DNA from: Enterobacter sp.
GTDB lineage: Bacteria; Pseudomonadota; Gammaproteobacteria; Enterobacterales; Enterobacteriaceae
Assembly: GCA_022649305.1 (NCBI GenBank)
Contig: JALCNW010000003.1
Span: 1 to 64,000 of the forward strand
Reading direction: 5' to 3'
Length of the DNA stretch: 64,000 bases
Shown one piece after another: positions 19,871 to 27,736 of the stretch (position 1 is the first letter of the stretch; every line of letters starts with the position of its first letter). The notes beneath the pieces are model-generated. The model saw nothing but the letters and a program-made list of their open reading frames with translations, had not been told where the DNA came from and did not search any database. The translations under genes and the position numbers were made by a program.

Positions 19871-20740
19871 ATGTCAGACAACACCTATCAGCCGCCAAAA
19901 GTATGGGAATGGGAGCAGAACGGTAACGGTGGCGCGTTCGCCAACATCAACCGCCCGATTTCTGGGGCCACGCACGAGAAAGTATTACCGGTCGGTTCGC
20001 ACCCTTTGCAGTTGTATTCGCTGGGTACGCCCAACGGTCAGAAAGTGACGATCATGCTCGAAGAGCTGCTGGCGCTCGGCGTGACGGAAGCGGAATACGA
20101 CGCGTGGCTGATCCGCATCGGTGAAGGCGACCAGTTCTCCAGCGGCTTTGTGGACGTGAACCCTAATTCAAAAATTCCGGCGCTGAGCGACCATTCCACC
20201 ACCCCGCCGACGCGCGTCTTTGAATCCGGCAATATCCTGCTGTATCTGGCTGAGAAATTTGGCCACCTGCTGCCAAAAGATCTGGCAGGTCGTACCGAAA
20301 CCCTGAACTGGCTGTTCTGGTTGCAAGGGTCTGCACCCTTCCTCGGCGGCGGCTTTGGTCACTTCTATAACTATGCGCCGGTGAAGATTCAGTACGCGAT
20401 TGACCGCTTTACCATGGAATCCAAACGTCTGCTCGACGTGCTGGATAAGCAGCTGGCGCGAAATCGTTACGTGGCGGGTAATGAGTACTCCATCGCTGAT
20501 ATCGCCATCTGGCCGTGGTTTGGCAACGTGGTGCTGGGCAACGTATACAATGCCGCCGAGTTCCTGGATGCGGAAAAATACACGCACGTGCAGCGTTGGG
20601 CCAAAGAGATTGCCAACCGTCCGGCGGTGAAACGCGGGCGCATCGTGAACCGCACGTTTGGCGAGCCGAGCGAGCAGTTACATGAACGCCACGCGGCGAG
20701 CGATTTTGATACGAATACCGAAGATAAGCGTCAGTCGTAG
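19871..20740 (+). CDS. yghU: Glutathione S-transferase-like disulfide reductase YghU
   Basis: ATG 19871 gives 289 residues, matching E. coli YghU (288). The longer frame to 19538 overlaps the divergent lipoprotein gene and is rejected. An N-terminal extension precedes the thioredoxin-fold GSH-binding domain (LYSLGTPNGQKVTIMLEEL near residue 50; NPNSKIPAL near 98), followed by an all-helical C-terminal domain. YghU-type proteins bind two glutathione molecules and show disulfide-bond reductase activity. It is transcribed divergently from the peptide importer, with 247 bp between them. Confidence 0.95.
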   Translation: MSDNTYQPPKVWEWEQNGNGGAFANINRPISGATHEKVLPVGSHPLQLYSLGTPNGQKVTIMLEELLALGVTEAEYDAWLIRIGEGDQFSSGFVDVNPNSKIPALSDHSTTPPTRVFESGNILLYLAEKFGHLLPKDLAGRTETLNWLFWLQGSAPFLGGGFGHFYNYAPVKIQYAIDRFTMESKRLLDVLDKQLARNRYVAGNEYSIADIAIWPWFGNVVLGNVYNAAEFLDAEKYTHVQRWAKEIANRPAVKRGRIVNRTFGEPSEQLHERHAASDFDTNTEDKRQS

Positions 20741-20746
20741 TTATCA

Positions 20747-20768
20747 ACCGGGCGGTTCGCCGCTCGGT
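20747..20768 (+). terminator. Hairpin after yghU
   Basis: A stem of ACCG.GCGG and CCGC.CGGT with a TTCG tetraloop starts 7 bp after the yghU stop. It is stable, but no T-run follows, so it may be a weak terminator or an mRNA-stabilising structure. Confidence 0.45.
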
Positions 20769-20907
20769 GTGTCTCCCCCGCACGCCCCCTCGACAGAGCC
20801 ATATATGAATGGGTAGTGAAACCCGCTCCAATATTAGACAAACAAGATCGGTCAGAATCGTCAGCAGATTATTAAACTAGCGGCTTTCATTCACAGGAAA
20901 CACCGCA

Positions 20908-21780
20908 ATGACGTTCGAAGCTTTCCCCGGGATCAAACAGCTGATCTACTGGGTCGTGAATAATGAATCCGCCATCGTCCAGGGGATCGTTAACCTGATT
21001 GGTGCGATTTTTCTATTATGTATCGGGGTCTTTATTGCCCGTATTACCAGCGCCGGATTTAAAAAACTCCTGTTAAGCCGCAACGTCGATAAAACCATTA
21101 CTCAATTCTGTAGCGCCCTGCTGCGCTACGCGATGTTGGTCTTCGCCGTGGTGGCCGCTCTGGGACGTATTGGCGTTGAAACCTCATCTATTATTGCGGT
21201 GATCGGCGCGGCTGGCCTGGCGATTGGCCTGGCGTTGCAGGGATCGCTGGCGAACTTCGCAGCTGGCGTACTGCTGGTGTCGCTGCGCCCCATTCGCGCG
21301 GGTGAATACGCCAGCGTCGGCGCGGTGGCAGGCGTTATCGAAGAAGTACATATCTTCTCCACCACGCTGCGTACCTCCGATAACAAAATGGTGGTGGTGC
21401 CCAACGGTAAAATTATTGCGGGTGAAATCACTAACTTTTCACGGCAGAAAGAGCGCCGCGTGGATATTACACTCGGCGTGGCCTATAACACCTCAATCGA
21501 ACATTTTAAAAGCGTCATTAAAACAGTGGTGCTCCTCGACCCGCGCATTAAACACGATAAAGGCCATACCATTCGACTTAATGAGTTCGCCCCTTCATCG
21601 CTGAATTTTGTGATTCGCGTCTGGACCGAGAATAAATATTACTGGGACGTTTATCACGACCTGATGGAAAATATTAAAAATGCGCTGGATGCCAATGAGA
21701 TCCAGATGCCGTATCCGCAAATGGATGTGCATATGCACGACCTGCGCGTGTTGAAAAACACCCAGGAGTTGACCCATTAA
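20908..21780 (+). CDS. MscS-family small-conductance mechanosensitive channel (paralogue)
   Basis: The 290-residue inner-membrane protein has three N-terminal membrane helices. The pore-lining TM3 region, rich in Gly and Ala (AVIGAAGLAIGLALQGSLAN), fits the MscS signature around residues 95-115. A beta domain with VGAVAGVIEEVHIFSTTLRT and a mixed C-terminal domain follow. It resembles E. coli MscS closely in size and layout but sits away from the usual fbaA-argO locus, so it is probably an extra copy. Its TAA stop overlaps the ATG of the next gene by one base. Confidence 0.92.
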   Translation: MTFEAFPGIKQLIYWVVNNESAIVQGIVNLIGAIFLLCIGVFIARITSAGFKKLLLSRNVDKTITQFCSALLRYAMLVFAVVAALGRIGVETSSIIAVIGAAGLAIGLALQGSLANFAAGVLLVSLRPIRAGEYASVGAVAGVIEEVHIFSTTLRTSDNKMVVVPNGKIIAGEITNFSRQKERRVDITLGVAYNTSIEHFKSVIKTVVLLDPRIKHDKGHTIRLNEFAPSSLNFVIRVWTENKYYWDVYHDLMENIKNALDANEIQMPYPQMDVHMHDLRVLKNTQELTH

Positions 21781-22865
21781 TGGACGCGATGAAACAACCG
21801 CGCGATCTGCCGCAAACGCTGTTCAGCATCATTATGATCCTCACTCTGCTGTGCTGCGCGCTCTGGCTGCTGCATCCATTTCTGCTAAGCGTGGTCTGGG
21901 CGGGGTTAATCGTCATTGCCACCTGGCCGCTATACATGCTGGTCAAGCGCAGACTGAACGGCCGCAAAGGTGCAGCGATTGCCGTGATGATGGTTTTTCT
22001 CAGCGTCATCTTTCTGGTGCCGATTATCTTCAGCGCCGGGATGCTGTCGCTGGCAATGGAAAAAGCGCTGAACTGGCTGATGCATATCGACAGACAGCAT
22101 CTACCCACGTTTGATTTTTTGCTGAATATTCCCCACATCGGTGCACGTCTTCACGACGCCTGGCTGCACTTTTTAGCCACCCATTCAGCTAACTTTTTTG
22201 CCACGATGAAGCCGTGGATCGTCAAAGTGGCCTTCATGATGTTAAAAGAGCTGTCGCAGTTTGGCGCGCTGTTCGTGAACGGCATTCTGATGCTGGCGGC
22301 CTGCCTGGTGTTTTATCTGCACGGCAAAACCATTGCCAAAGGGCTGCGTCAGTTCGCGTGGCGAATCGCGCGCGAACGCGGCGACCTGGCGATTACGCTT
22401 GCGGGCAAAACCGTGCAGGCAGTGGCAATGGGCGTGGTATTAACCGCGGTGATCCAGTCCGCCGTTGCTGGGCTAGGGCTTTTTGTTTGCCAGATCCCCT
22501 CAAGCGCGCTGCTGACCGGCATTATTTTTATGCTGTGCCTGATGCAGCTTGGCCCGGTCATCATCATGCTGCCTGCCGCCGTATGGCTGTTTTACAGCGG
22601 CCACCACTGGACGGGCTCGCTGCTGTTGATCTGGACATTTATTGCTGGTTCGCTGGATAACATCCTGAAACCGATGCTGATCAAGCGTGGCGCGGATACC
22701 TCTCTACTGCTGATTATGACTGGCGTCATCGGTGGCATGCTGACCTGGGGCATGATTGGCCTAATGATTGGCCCGGTTCTACTGGCAGTATCCTGGAAAC
22801 TTCTCGCCAGTTGGGTGAGCGAGGCGAACTATCAACCTGGTATTACTACAAAGGAACTGTCATGA
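21780..22865 (+). CDS. AI-2E family (YdiK-like) inner-membrane protein
   Basis: The 361-residue protein has about eight predicted membrane segments in the AI-2E transporter arrangement: an N-terminal pair, a large loop around residues 100-150, and a C-terminal helical bundle with the GPVIIMLPAAVW, DNILKPMLI and GLMIGPVLLA motifs that typify the YdiK/PerM superfamily. Members include exporters of unclear substrate; AI-2 export itself is not established for most. The start at ATG 21780 overlaps the MscS stop; a second ATG at 21789 is an alternative. The stop overlaps the next ATG in an ATGA. Confidence 0.88.
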   Translation: MDAMKQPRDLPQTLFSIIMILTLLCCALWLLHPFLLSVVWAGLIVIATWPLYMLVKRRLNGRKGAAIAVMMVFLSVIFLVPIIFSAGMLSLAMEKALNWLMHIDRQHLPTFDFLLNIPHIGARLHDAWLHFLATHSANFFATMKPWIVKVAFMMLKELSQFGALFVNGILMLAACLVFYLHGKTIAKGLRQFAWRIARERGDLAITLAGKTVQAVAMGVVLTAVIQSAVAGLGLFVCQIPSSALLTGIIFMLCLMQLGPVIIMLPAAVWLFYSGHHWTGSLLLIWTFIAGSLDNILKPMLIKRGADTSLLLIMTGVIGGMLTWGMIGLMIGPVLLAVSWKLLASWVSEANYQPGITTKELS

Positions 22866-23194
22866 AATTCATCAAAACAACGTTAATTCTGAGCACACTC
22901 ATTTTCTCCGCTTCAGGCATGGCAATGGATAAAACCGCCATGGGTGCCGTCGCGGGCGCGGCCATTGGTGCGGCCACCGGCAAAAGCGTGAAATCCACGG
23001 TCGGCGGCGCGGTGGTCGGCGGCGGTGCAGGCGCCATGATGAAACACGGCGACACCGGTAAAGCGGCACGTAAAGGCGGTGCGGTGGGCGCGGTCGTGGG
23101 CGCAGGTGCGGCGGCGGTGACGGGTAAAAGCGTACTGAAAGGCGCGGCAGTCGGGGCCGGTACCGGCGGGCTGATCGGGCAGGCGACGCACTGA
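22862..23194 (+). CDS. Secreted glycine-zipper protein
   Basis: The 110-residue protein has a signal peptide (MKFIKTTLILSTLIFSASGMA). The mature part is almost wholly Gly/Ala repeats of the type GAVAGAAIGAATGKS, a glycine-zipper pattern seen in small envelope proteins that insert into or oligomerise at membranes. It lacks a lipobox cysteine. ATG 22862 overlaps the AI-2E stop, so it is the third member of a translationally coupled trio with the channel and transporter genes. Its function is unknown. Confidence 0.85.
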   Translation: MKFIKTTLILSTLIFSASGMAMDKTAMGAVAGAAIGAATGKSVKSTVGGAVVGGGAGAMMKHGDTGKAARKGGAVGAVVGAGAAAVTGKSVLKGAAVGAGTGGLIGQATH

Positions 23195-23201
23195 TAACAC
23201 C

Positions 23202-23228
23202 AGGCCGGGCTGCGACGCTGCCCGGCCT
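23202..23228. repeat. REP-like palindrome
   Basis: The imperfect inverted repeat AGGCCGGGC / GCCCGGCCT with an intervening TGCGACGCT matches the core of enterobacterial REP/BIME units. It lies between convergent genes and may act as a bidirectional 3' end. Confidence 0.7.
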
Positions 23229-23233
23229 ACCAT

Positions 23234-23833
23234 TCACGCGTGGATTTTTTGGCTCAGCTCAAAGTCATCCCTCACGCCCAGCTTCTGCATAATATTGCGC
23301 TTATGCGTACTGATCGTTTTCTCACTGCGAAACAGCATTTTTGAAATCTCTGCCCCTGACCATCCCTTACTCAGGTATTTGAGCACGGTAGTTTCCGCAG
23401 GCGTAAATCCAGCCTTTTCCACCGGAATCGCAGGAGACAGGCGGCGAATAATCATCGGACTGAGATAACGTTTCTTTTTCATCGTCAGCTGGATAATGTC
23501 GCGCATGGGAAAACTCCGCTCGTCCACGCACAATACGGAACAGCGAAAATCATTCGCCAACTGGCTAATAAGCATTCGTTGCCAGGCGCTGACCAGCACC
23601 AGCGTACGCCGGCTATCCAATGCCTTCGCCTGATCGGGCGGCACATCACTGACGCTATGATATTCCGTCGCATCCATCACCAGTATTTGAATATCACTAT
23701 TATCCTGTAAAGAGTATTCAACCAGTTGATAATGCCAGGCTGGGTTATTTCTGGCGATCGCTTCCAGACCCGAACGAAGACCGGAAAGATAAATATTATT
23801 GCAGGCAACGTAACGAATTTGACTGGTAACCAT
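23234..23833 (-). CDS. LuxR-type HTH regulator (left copy, type B)
   Basis: The 199-residue protein starts at ATG 23833 behind AAGGA. It has a degenerate receiver-like N-terminal half with no phosphorylatable Asp recognised, and a C-terminal LuxR HTH (FTPAETTVLKYLSKGWSGAE, then EKTISTHKRNIMQKLGV, about residues 140-190). The internal motif CSVLCVDERSFPMRDII and the HTH make it a clear paralogue of the protein at 36330-36977. It lies 8 bp downstream of another LuxR-type gene, the same order as in the right-hand pair. Such proteins (BglJ/RcsB-like or FimZ-like) often control fimbriae; that role here is inferred from position. Confidence 0.85.
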   Translation of the reverse strand: MVTSQIRYVACNNIYLSGLRSGLEAIARNNPAWHYQLVEYSLQDNSDIQILVMDATEYHSVSDVPPDQAKALDSRRTLVLVSAWQRMLISQLANDFRCSVLCVDERSFPMRDIIQLTMKKKRYLSPMIIRRLSPAIPVEKAGFTPAETTVLKYLSKGWSGAEISKMLFRSEKTISTHKRNIMQKLGVRDDFELSQKIHA

Positions 23834-23841
23834 AATAATCC

Positions 23842-24435
23842 TTATTCATATAACGATCTAAGTTGGGCAATTCGGGACAGCAGATCGAACCATCCATTTT
23901 TGGTGTCTATTTCTAAACGTGTGCGAATATTGAGTTTAAAGGTGTAGACCGTTTTAGGGTGGCAGTTGCGACGAGCCGCAATTTCCGGCGTATGCAATCC
24001 CGACGCAAAATCAATCAGGATATTCAACTCAGAAGGTGATAACCGCTGAGCGCGACAGTATTTCGCGATGGGATCCTGCAAGAGCGGCAGAAGCTCATTG
24101 CCCAGCTTATCCTCTGTTAAACAATGGCATGCGCCCGCCCCCATAAACACTCGACTTAACATATCGTCAGAACCCGGAAGATAGACCAGCGTTTTGAGCG
24201 ACAGCCTTTGGGTAAAATGCAGCGTGCGCAGGACGTTAAACAGCTTATCCCCCAGGCCGCCCGCTCCCACTAGCAGGATCTTCGGACGTTCGGTTTGCTG
24301 GCAGATCTCCTCGGTTAACTGTTCCATAGACAGACATGCCACCACCTGGTGGCCTGCTTGCTGGAGTTGCGCGGTTAACCCTTCGCGTAATAAAACACGG
24401 GATTCATAGAGAAAGATGATGGGGAAAGAATTCAT
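23842..24435 (-). CDS. LuxR-type HTH regulator (left copy, type A)
   Basis: The 197-residue protein has an N-terminal receiver-like domain starting PIIFLYESRVLLREGLTAQL with a glycine-rich strand (ILLVGAGGLGDKLF), and a C-terminal LuxR-type HTH (RLSPSELNILIDFASGLHTPEIAARR, then HPKTVYTFKLNIRTRL). It is paralogous to the protein at 36992-37618, sharing the LCESRLL/LYESRVLL opening, the GxGGxGxxxxxLL motif and the spacing to the HTH. It is the first gene of a two-gene unit with 23234-23833. Target genes are unknown. Confidence 0.83.
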   Translation of the reverse strand: MNSFPIIFLYESRVLLREGLTAQLQQAGHQVVACLSMEQLTEEICQQTERPKILLVGAGGLGDKLFNVLRTLHFTQRLSLKTLVYLPGSDDMLSRVFMGAGACHCLTEDKLGNELLPLLQDPIAKYCRAQRLSPSELNILIDFASGLHTPEIAARRNCHPKTVYTFKLNIRTRLEIDTKNGWFDLLSRIAQLRSLYE

Positions 24436-24572
24436 AGCATCCGTTGCATGATGTTGATATGGAAAATGTGCTCAAGATAATTCTTAAGCCAATTTATTCA
24501 ACTAAAAACACATCCCAAAAAAGACAGCAAAAAAATATACTGAGGGAAGAGTGGGTTACGGTCGGAATAAAT

Positions 24573-24590
24573 CCCCCCACATTTGGGGAG
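24573..24590 (-). terminator. Weak hairpin downstream of small secreted-protein gene
   Basis: On the minus strand CTCCCC-AAATGT-GGGGGG is followed by ATTTATT. It lies about 50 bp past the stop of the 24641 gene. The T-run is interrupted, so efficiency is uncertain. Confidence 0.4.
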
Positions 24591-24640
24591 GGAAACGGGA
24601 TACCACTCAGACGCTTTAATCTTTGCCTGTGGCTCGCGAA

Positions 24641-24922
24641 TCAATGGTGATCGTCATACTGATGTTCAATCACCATCCCTTCCGCGACACCAGCAATATG
24701 TCGCGCGCGTGGATGGTATACCGCCACAGGGGCTGGGGCAGTGGCCGGTGCGGCATACACCGTTTGTGCCGGTGCAGGCGTGACGCTCACCGCCTCAGGG
24801 ACCGTGGTGGAGGATGGAACAATCACCACCTTATAACCACTTGGCACATCCACGGTCACACTTTGGGCCATGACAGAACCAGCCATCGTGAGCCCTGCCA
24901 GTAAAATAACGCTTATTTTCAT
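24641..24922 (-). CDS. Small secreted proline/alanine-rich protein, unknown function
   Basis: The start at ATG 24922 gives 93 residues; in-frame ATG 24934 and TTG 24940 lie upstream, but the GGGA ribosome site overlaps or abuts them. A signal peptide (ISVILLAGLTMAGSVMA) is followed by a mature chain of about 75 residues. This opens with VTVDVPSGYKVVIVPS, continues as a Val/Pro/Ala-rich stretch and ends in a His/Asp-rich tail (EHQYDDHH). The tail could bind metal, but this is a guess. No family was recognised. Confidence 0.65.
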   Translation of the reverse strand: MKISVILLAGLTMAGSVMAQSVTVDVPSGYKVVIVPSSTTVPEAVSVTPAPAQTVYAAPATAPAPVAVYHPRARHIAGVAEGMVIEHQYDDHH

Positions 24923-25090
24923 CACAGATATCATTCCCAAAAAAAATTAACGGAGATAATTATGCCAAAGAAAGCTTAAGTGAAGATGAGCGTCGGTTAT
25001 TTCGATGGTGCAGAAAATGCCAAATATGCTGTTACATTACGACAAATAAATATATCCCTTGGGAAGAGTTCAAATCTGTGCACAGAATAT

Positions 25091-25127
25091 CCCCTCTCCC
25101 CTATGGGGAGAGGGCCAGGGTGAGGGG
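25091..25127. repeat. Dispersed palindromic element, copy 1
   Basis: The CCCCTCTCCCC / GGGGAGAGGG inverted repeat is followed by CCAGGGTGAGGGG. The same element occurs at 58740-58785. Both copies lie just beyond the 3' end of a minus-strand gene and in the same orientation relative to it. This is a common enterobacterial intergenic palindrome, probably transcribed as a 3' hairpin. Confidence 0.65.
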
Positions 25128-25155
25128 AAATATGCCGCACTCACCTCAGACTTTC

Positions 25156-25617
25156 TCAGTGAATCAAATCATCAATCAACACGCGGCCCTCTGGGGTATT
25201 TATCCAGCGCGGCGCGTTCAGCATATCGGCATAAAACCCCACCAGCTCACCGAGTAAATCTTCGATCACCCGCGCCATGTCTGCGGGTAATGCGCGGGTC
25301 ATCAGTAATTGAGTCAAGACCTGGCAGTAGTGGCCCAGTTGATCGCTTTCAGGATCGAACGCGGGTAAACGGGTGGGCAGGTTGTCGATAGTCAGTTCAT
25401 CAACCAGATGGGGCGGCACGGGGTCGTTAAGCGTGGGTTGCAGCAGCGCAAGACAGGCAGAAAGACGACCACACAGCGCGAGCTTTTCGGTCTGGTTTTC
25501 GCATTCCACCAGCGTTTGCGCGAACTGGTCGCAGTGGGACGCGAGTTCGGTGAAATCGGTGGTATTTGAAAAGGGAGCAGTGAAAATCGAGTGATAAAGG
25601 GTTGGGGTAGTAGCCAT
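25156..25617 (-). CDS. Small protein resembling P4-like satellite prophage proteins
   Basis: The 153-residue acidic protein opens MATTPTLYHSIFTAPFSN and continues with helical, leucine-rich segments (LALCGRLSACLALLQPTL) and a C-terminal WINTPEGRVLIDDLI motif. From memory this pattern resembles short proteins encoded in P4-like satellite prophages near the ash/CI-RNA region. No integrase, primase or other phage gene is nearby, so it would be a remnant that is still open. Function is unknown. The assignment is recognition-based and should be treated as tentative. Confidence 0.5.
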   Translation of the reverse strand: MATTPTLYHSIFTAPFSNTTDFTELASHCDQFAQTLVECENQTEKLALCGRLSACLALLQPTLNDPVPPHLVDELTIDNLPTRLPAFDPESDQLGHYCQVLTQLLMTRALPADMARVIEDLLGELVGFYADMLNAPRWINTPEGRVLIDDLIH

Positions 25618-25850
25618 GATGGCAGCCTCACTAAGTGAAATTTATTTATCACCACTGGAGAGGCTAATCTCACTGGTGGTGAACTGAACGAGGTTAGCCT
25701 TACCGGCCTTAGTGAAACCGGCGCGTCTTACGACGCCCCCGTTCAGCCCACCATTGAGATGTAGCAGGCCGCACAGCTCAAAAGAAACTTTGAGCCATCA
25801 CTAAGGTTAACAGGAGGCTAATCCCGACGCCTGTTTTGCAGGCGTGGCGA
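25618..25850 (-). mobile_element. Probable P4-like satellite remnant (ash / CI-RNA-like leader)
   Basis: On the minus strand the segment reads through a short frame containing HACKTGVGISLLLTLVMAQ, resembling the ash-type frames upstream of P4-like satellite genes, and includes the GCCTGCAAAACAGGCGTCGG hairpin. It directly precedes the 25156-25617 gene and carries several stem-forming repeats (ACTGGTGGTGA / CACCACTGG around 25650-25690). No attachment site or integrase was seen, so only the leader and one gene seem to survive. Confidence 0.4.
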
Positions 25851-25913
25851 GAGAATACTGCGAGGCCATCAAGGCGGCAAGAGGCATTACCTGAAGCCGC
25901 CTCGCAAAACGGA

Positions 25914-26174
25914 TCAATACTTAATTCTTCGTGCTTCCTGACGTCCATCCTGCTTGGTATTGCGCTTGTCCTGACGGCAGTGGTGGTTGCTCTTATTGTC
26001 ATCTACCACGCAGTGCTGTTTGGTATCTCGTGCAGACTGACGCGAGTCTTGTCGCGTATCACGCGCATCGTGACGCCGTTCGGAATGATCGGTTGCATGC
26101 GCCGCAAAAGCACAGAGTAACGTTAGTGCGAGAACGGCAAGGGTTTCTTTAACGATATTAGAGAAGTGATTCAT
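25914..26174 (-). CDS. Small exported charged protein with DxRQ repeats
   Basis: The 86-residue protein has a signal-like N-terminus (hydrophobic VLALTLLCAFAAHA). A strongly charged mature part is built from short degenerate repeats: RRHDARD, RQDSRQ, ARDTKQ, RQDKRNTKQ, DGRQEAR. Two cysteines flank the central DDNKSNHH. Such composition is known from small periplasmic proteins of unknown function; no named family is claimed. It stands alone between the P4-like remnant and the chaperone fragment. Confidence 0.6.
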   Translation of the reverse strand: MNHFSNIVKETLAVLALTLLCAFAAHATDHSERRHDARDTRQDSRQSARDTKQHCVVDDNKSNHHCRQDKRNTKQDGRQEARRIKY

Positions 26175-26271
26175 AGTTCGTCCATTCAGTAAAATAATAA
26201 AAGTATGCTAATAAGCCAGCCAAAAATTATCCTGCTGAAAATGGTCTAATATTGGAGTTCGGTTATTGCTA

Positions 26272-26636
26272 TCAAAGCGAGAATTGCTGGGGCGGTAATA
26301 CCTTTCCAAAATCATTGATAGACTGCCACTGAATAAGACAACGTTTGCCCTCATTGCACCACGGCAATTTTCGCGAAGCGAATGGCGCAACCACACCTGG
26401 GTTATTTATTGCTGTGTTATTGACTACGACGCCAAACAACGTGACGTAATATGGTGTAGTGTTCTTCACGCTCACGCCCTTTCCTGTGTGCGCCCATCTT
26501 AATTGCTGGTACGCTTTTTCAGGATTTCCCGGTAGATTTGCCGGGCGATAAAACAGTTTCAGATGTGAACGAATGGCAACCTGAACGGTATGAACTCCGC
26601 CACATCTGAGTATAGGACGTACAGCAGGTTCGTTTC
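26272..26636 (-). pseudogene. Fimbrial chaperone remnant (PapD C-terminal part)
   Basis: The open minus-strand frame from about 26636 to the TAA at 26272 encodes about 120 residues matching the end of PapD-type chaperones: VAIRSHLKLFYRPANLPGN, then AYQQLRW, TPYYVTLFGVVVNN, VVAPFASRKLPW and WQSINDFG. The N-terminal Ig domain with the conserved Arg is missing, and no start codon with a ribosome site precedes the homology. It is distinct from the intact chaperone at 29405-30082. It is probably a leftover of an earlier fimbrial cluster at this locus. Confidence 0.75.
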
Positions 26637-26639
26637 ACT

Positions 26640-27010
26640 GAAATTTTCTATGGGGAGGGAAGAAGATCCGAAACTGAGGGTTTCCGGATCTTGGGAGAGG
26701 TCAAGACCATACTGCGGAAATTAGAAATGGATATGCGCCAGCCAGAGGGGGATCCGGTGCCACGATAATTCAAAAGTGTTGTCCACTTTTGACGTAGTCA
26801 CTAGCATTATTGACCATGGAAGTTAAAGTTTGTCCATGCACGGGCAAAGTGGCGCAGGTATCCATTGAAACAAGGGTTACGGGTTTGAACTGGCTGATAG
26901 TATCCAGATTTAGAGCGAGAGTTTTTTGTTCCGGGCGACGGAGCCATCTTCCACCCAGGCTCATTCATGAATAGCCACACACGATTGCCCTTCCTCAACA
27001 GGACGAACCT
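26640..27010. other. Region without a supported gene
   Basis: About 370 bp lie between the chaperone fragment and the winged-helix gene. Two overlapping minus-strand frames (26770-26964 and 26807-26998, about 63 codons each) are open, but neither has recognisable content or a good start. They may be decayed coding sequence. Confidence 0.4.
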
Positions 27011-27649
27011 TCAATATTTCTCCGGCAACTTCACGATATTGATCAGTACGCCGCGCTGCAACTCAATGTATCCCCCCGCTTTTAATCCAGCCAGAATGCG
27101 CATCACGCCGCTGCGTGACAGATGCGTTTTCTCACGGATATAGCGTTCAGCAGTAATATTGTTTCTGACCACGGAGGCTTCACTGAATAACTCGTTAAGC
27201 TGCGCGCGGACGATGTCATAAGCAGAGGGGGCAGAAAGCTGTTCGCCGGACATAAATGATTTACCAGCAATGGCCATCATATGCTTCGCCAGAGGCTCCC
27301 AGAGCTGGTTCGTGCTGATAATATCGTATACCGTCGCCATTTTAAGGATCGCGATGTCGCAGGCAACCAACGCTTTGATATAGCCATCCATTTGCATCTG
27401 CTGCAAATTTCCGATCCCGGCCAGAGACGGGGCAGTGATGGTAACCATTGCCAGATCGTCGCTTCGACGATGAAAAGTAACGCGCCCCTTGAGGATGAGA
27501 TAGCAGAATCGTTCATCGCCCACTTGCATACTCAAACGACGCCGGGGAAGAATATGTTTTACCTCGGCATCGCGCTTCAGATAATCAACCAGCAGATGAG
27601 CATAATCTGAGGTGCGTAAAATGGATGATTGAGATATTCCTGTAGCCAT
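27011..27649 (-). CDS. IprA/YaiV-like winged-helix regulator (left pair, distal)
   Basis: ATG 27649 with AGGAAAAG upstream gives 212 residues; the longer frame to 27688 lacks a ribosome site. The N-terminal half is a CRP-like beta roll (ILPRRRLSMQVGDERFCYLILKG-type strands) without an evident cyclic-nucleotide pocket. The C-terminus is a winged helix with THLSRSGVMRILAGLKAGGY and a GVLINIVKLPEKY end. The LSRSG(I/V)M signature is shared by all four such proteins in this window. This family (IprA/YaiV type) includes regulators of stress and surface traits. It lies 87 bp downstream of a second copy. Confidence 0.85.
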   Translation of the reverse strand: MATGISQSSILRTSDYAHLLVDYLKRDAEVKHILPRRRLSMQVGDERFCYLILKGRVTFHRRSDDLAMVTITAPSLAGIGNLQQMQMDGYIKALVACDIAILKMATVYDIISTNQLWEPLAKHMMAIAGKSFMSGEQLSAPSAYDIVRAQLNELFSEASVVRNNITAERYIREKTHLSRSGVMRILAGLKAGGYIELQRGVLINIVKLPEKY

Positions 27650-27736
27650 AACTTTTCCTGCCAAAAGCACATGGTATCTTGTTAGCAAGTGTAGTGTAGT
27701 TTCTGATTCTGCTTACCTGGGGTGCGGGCTAAAAAT

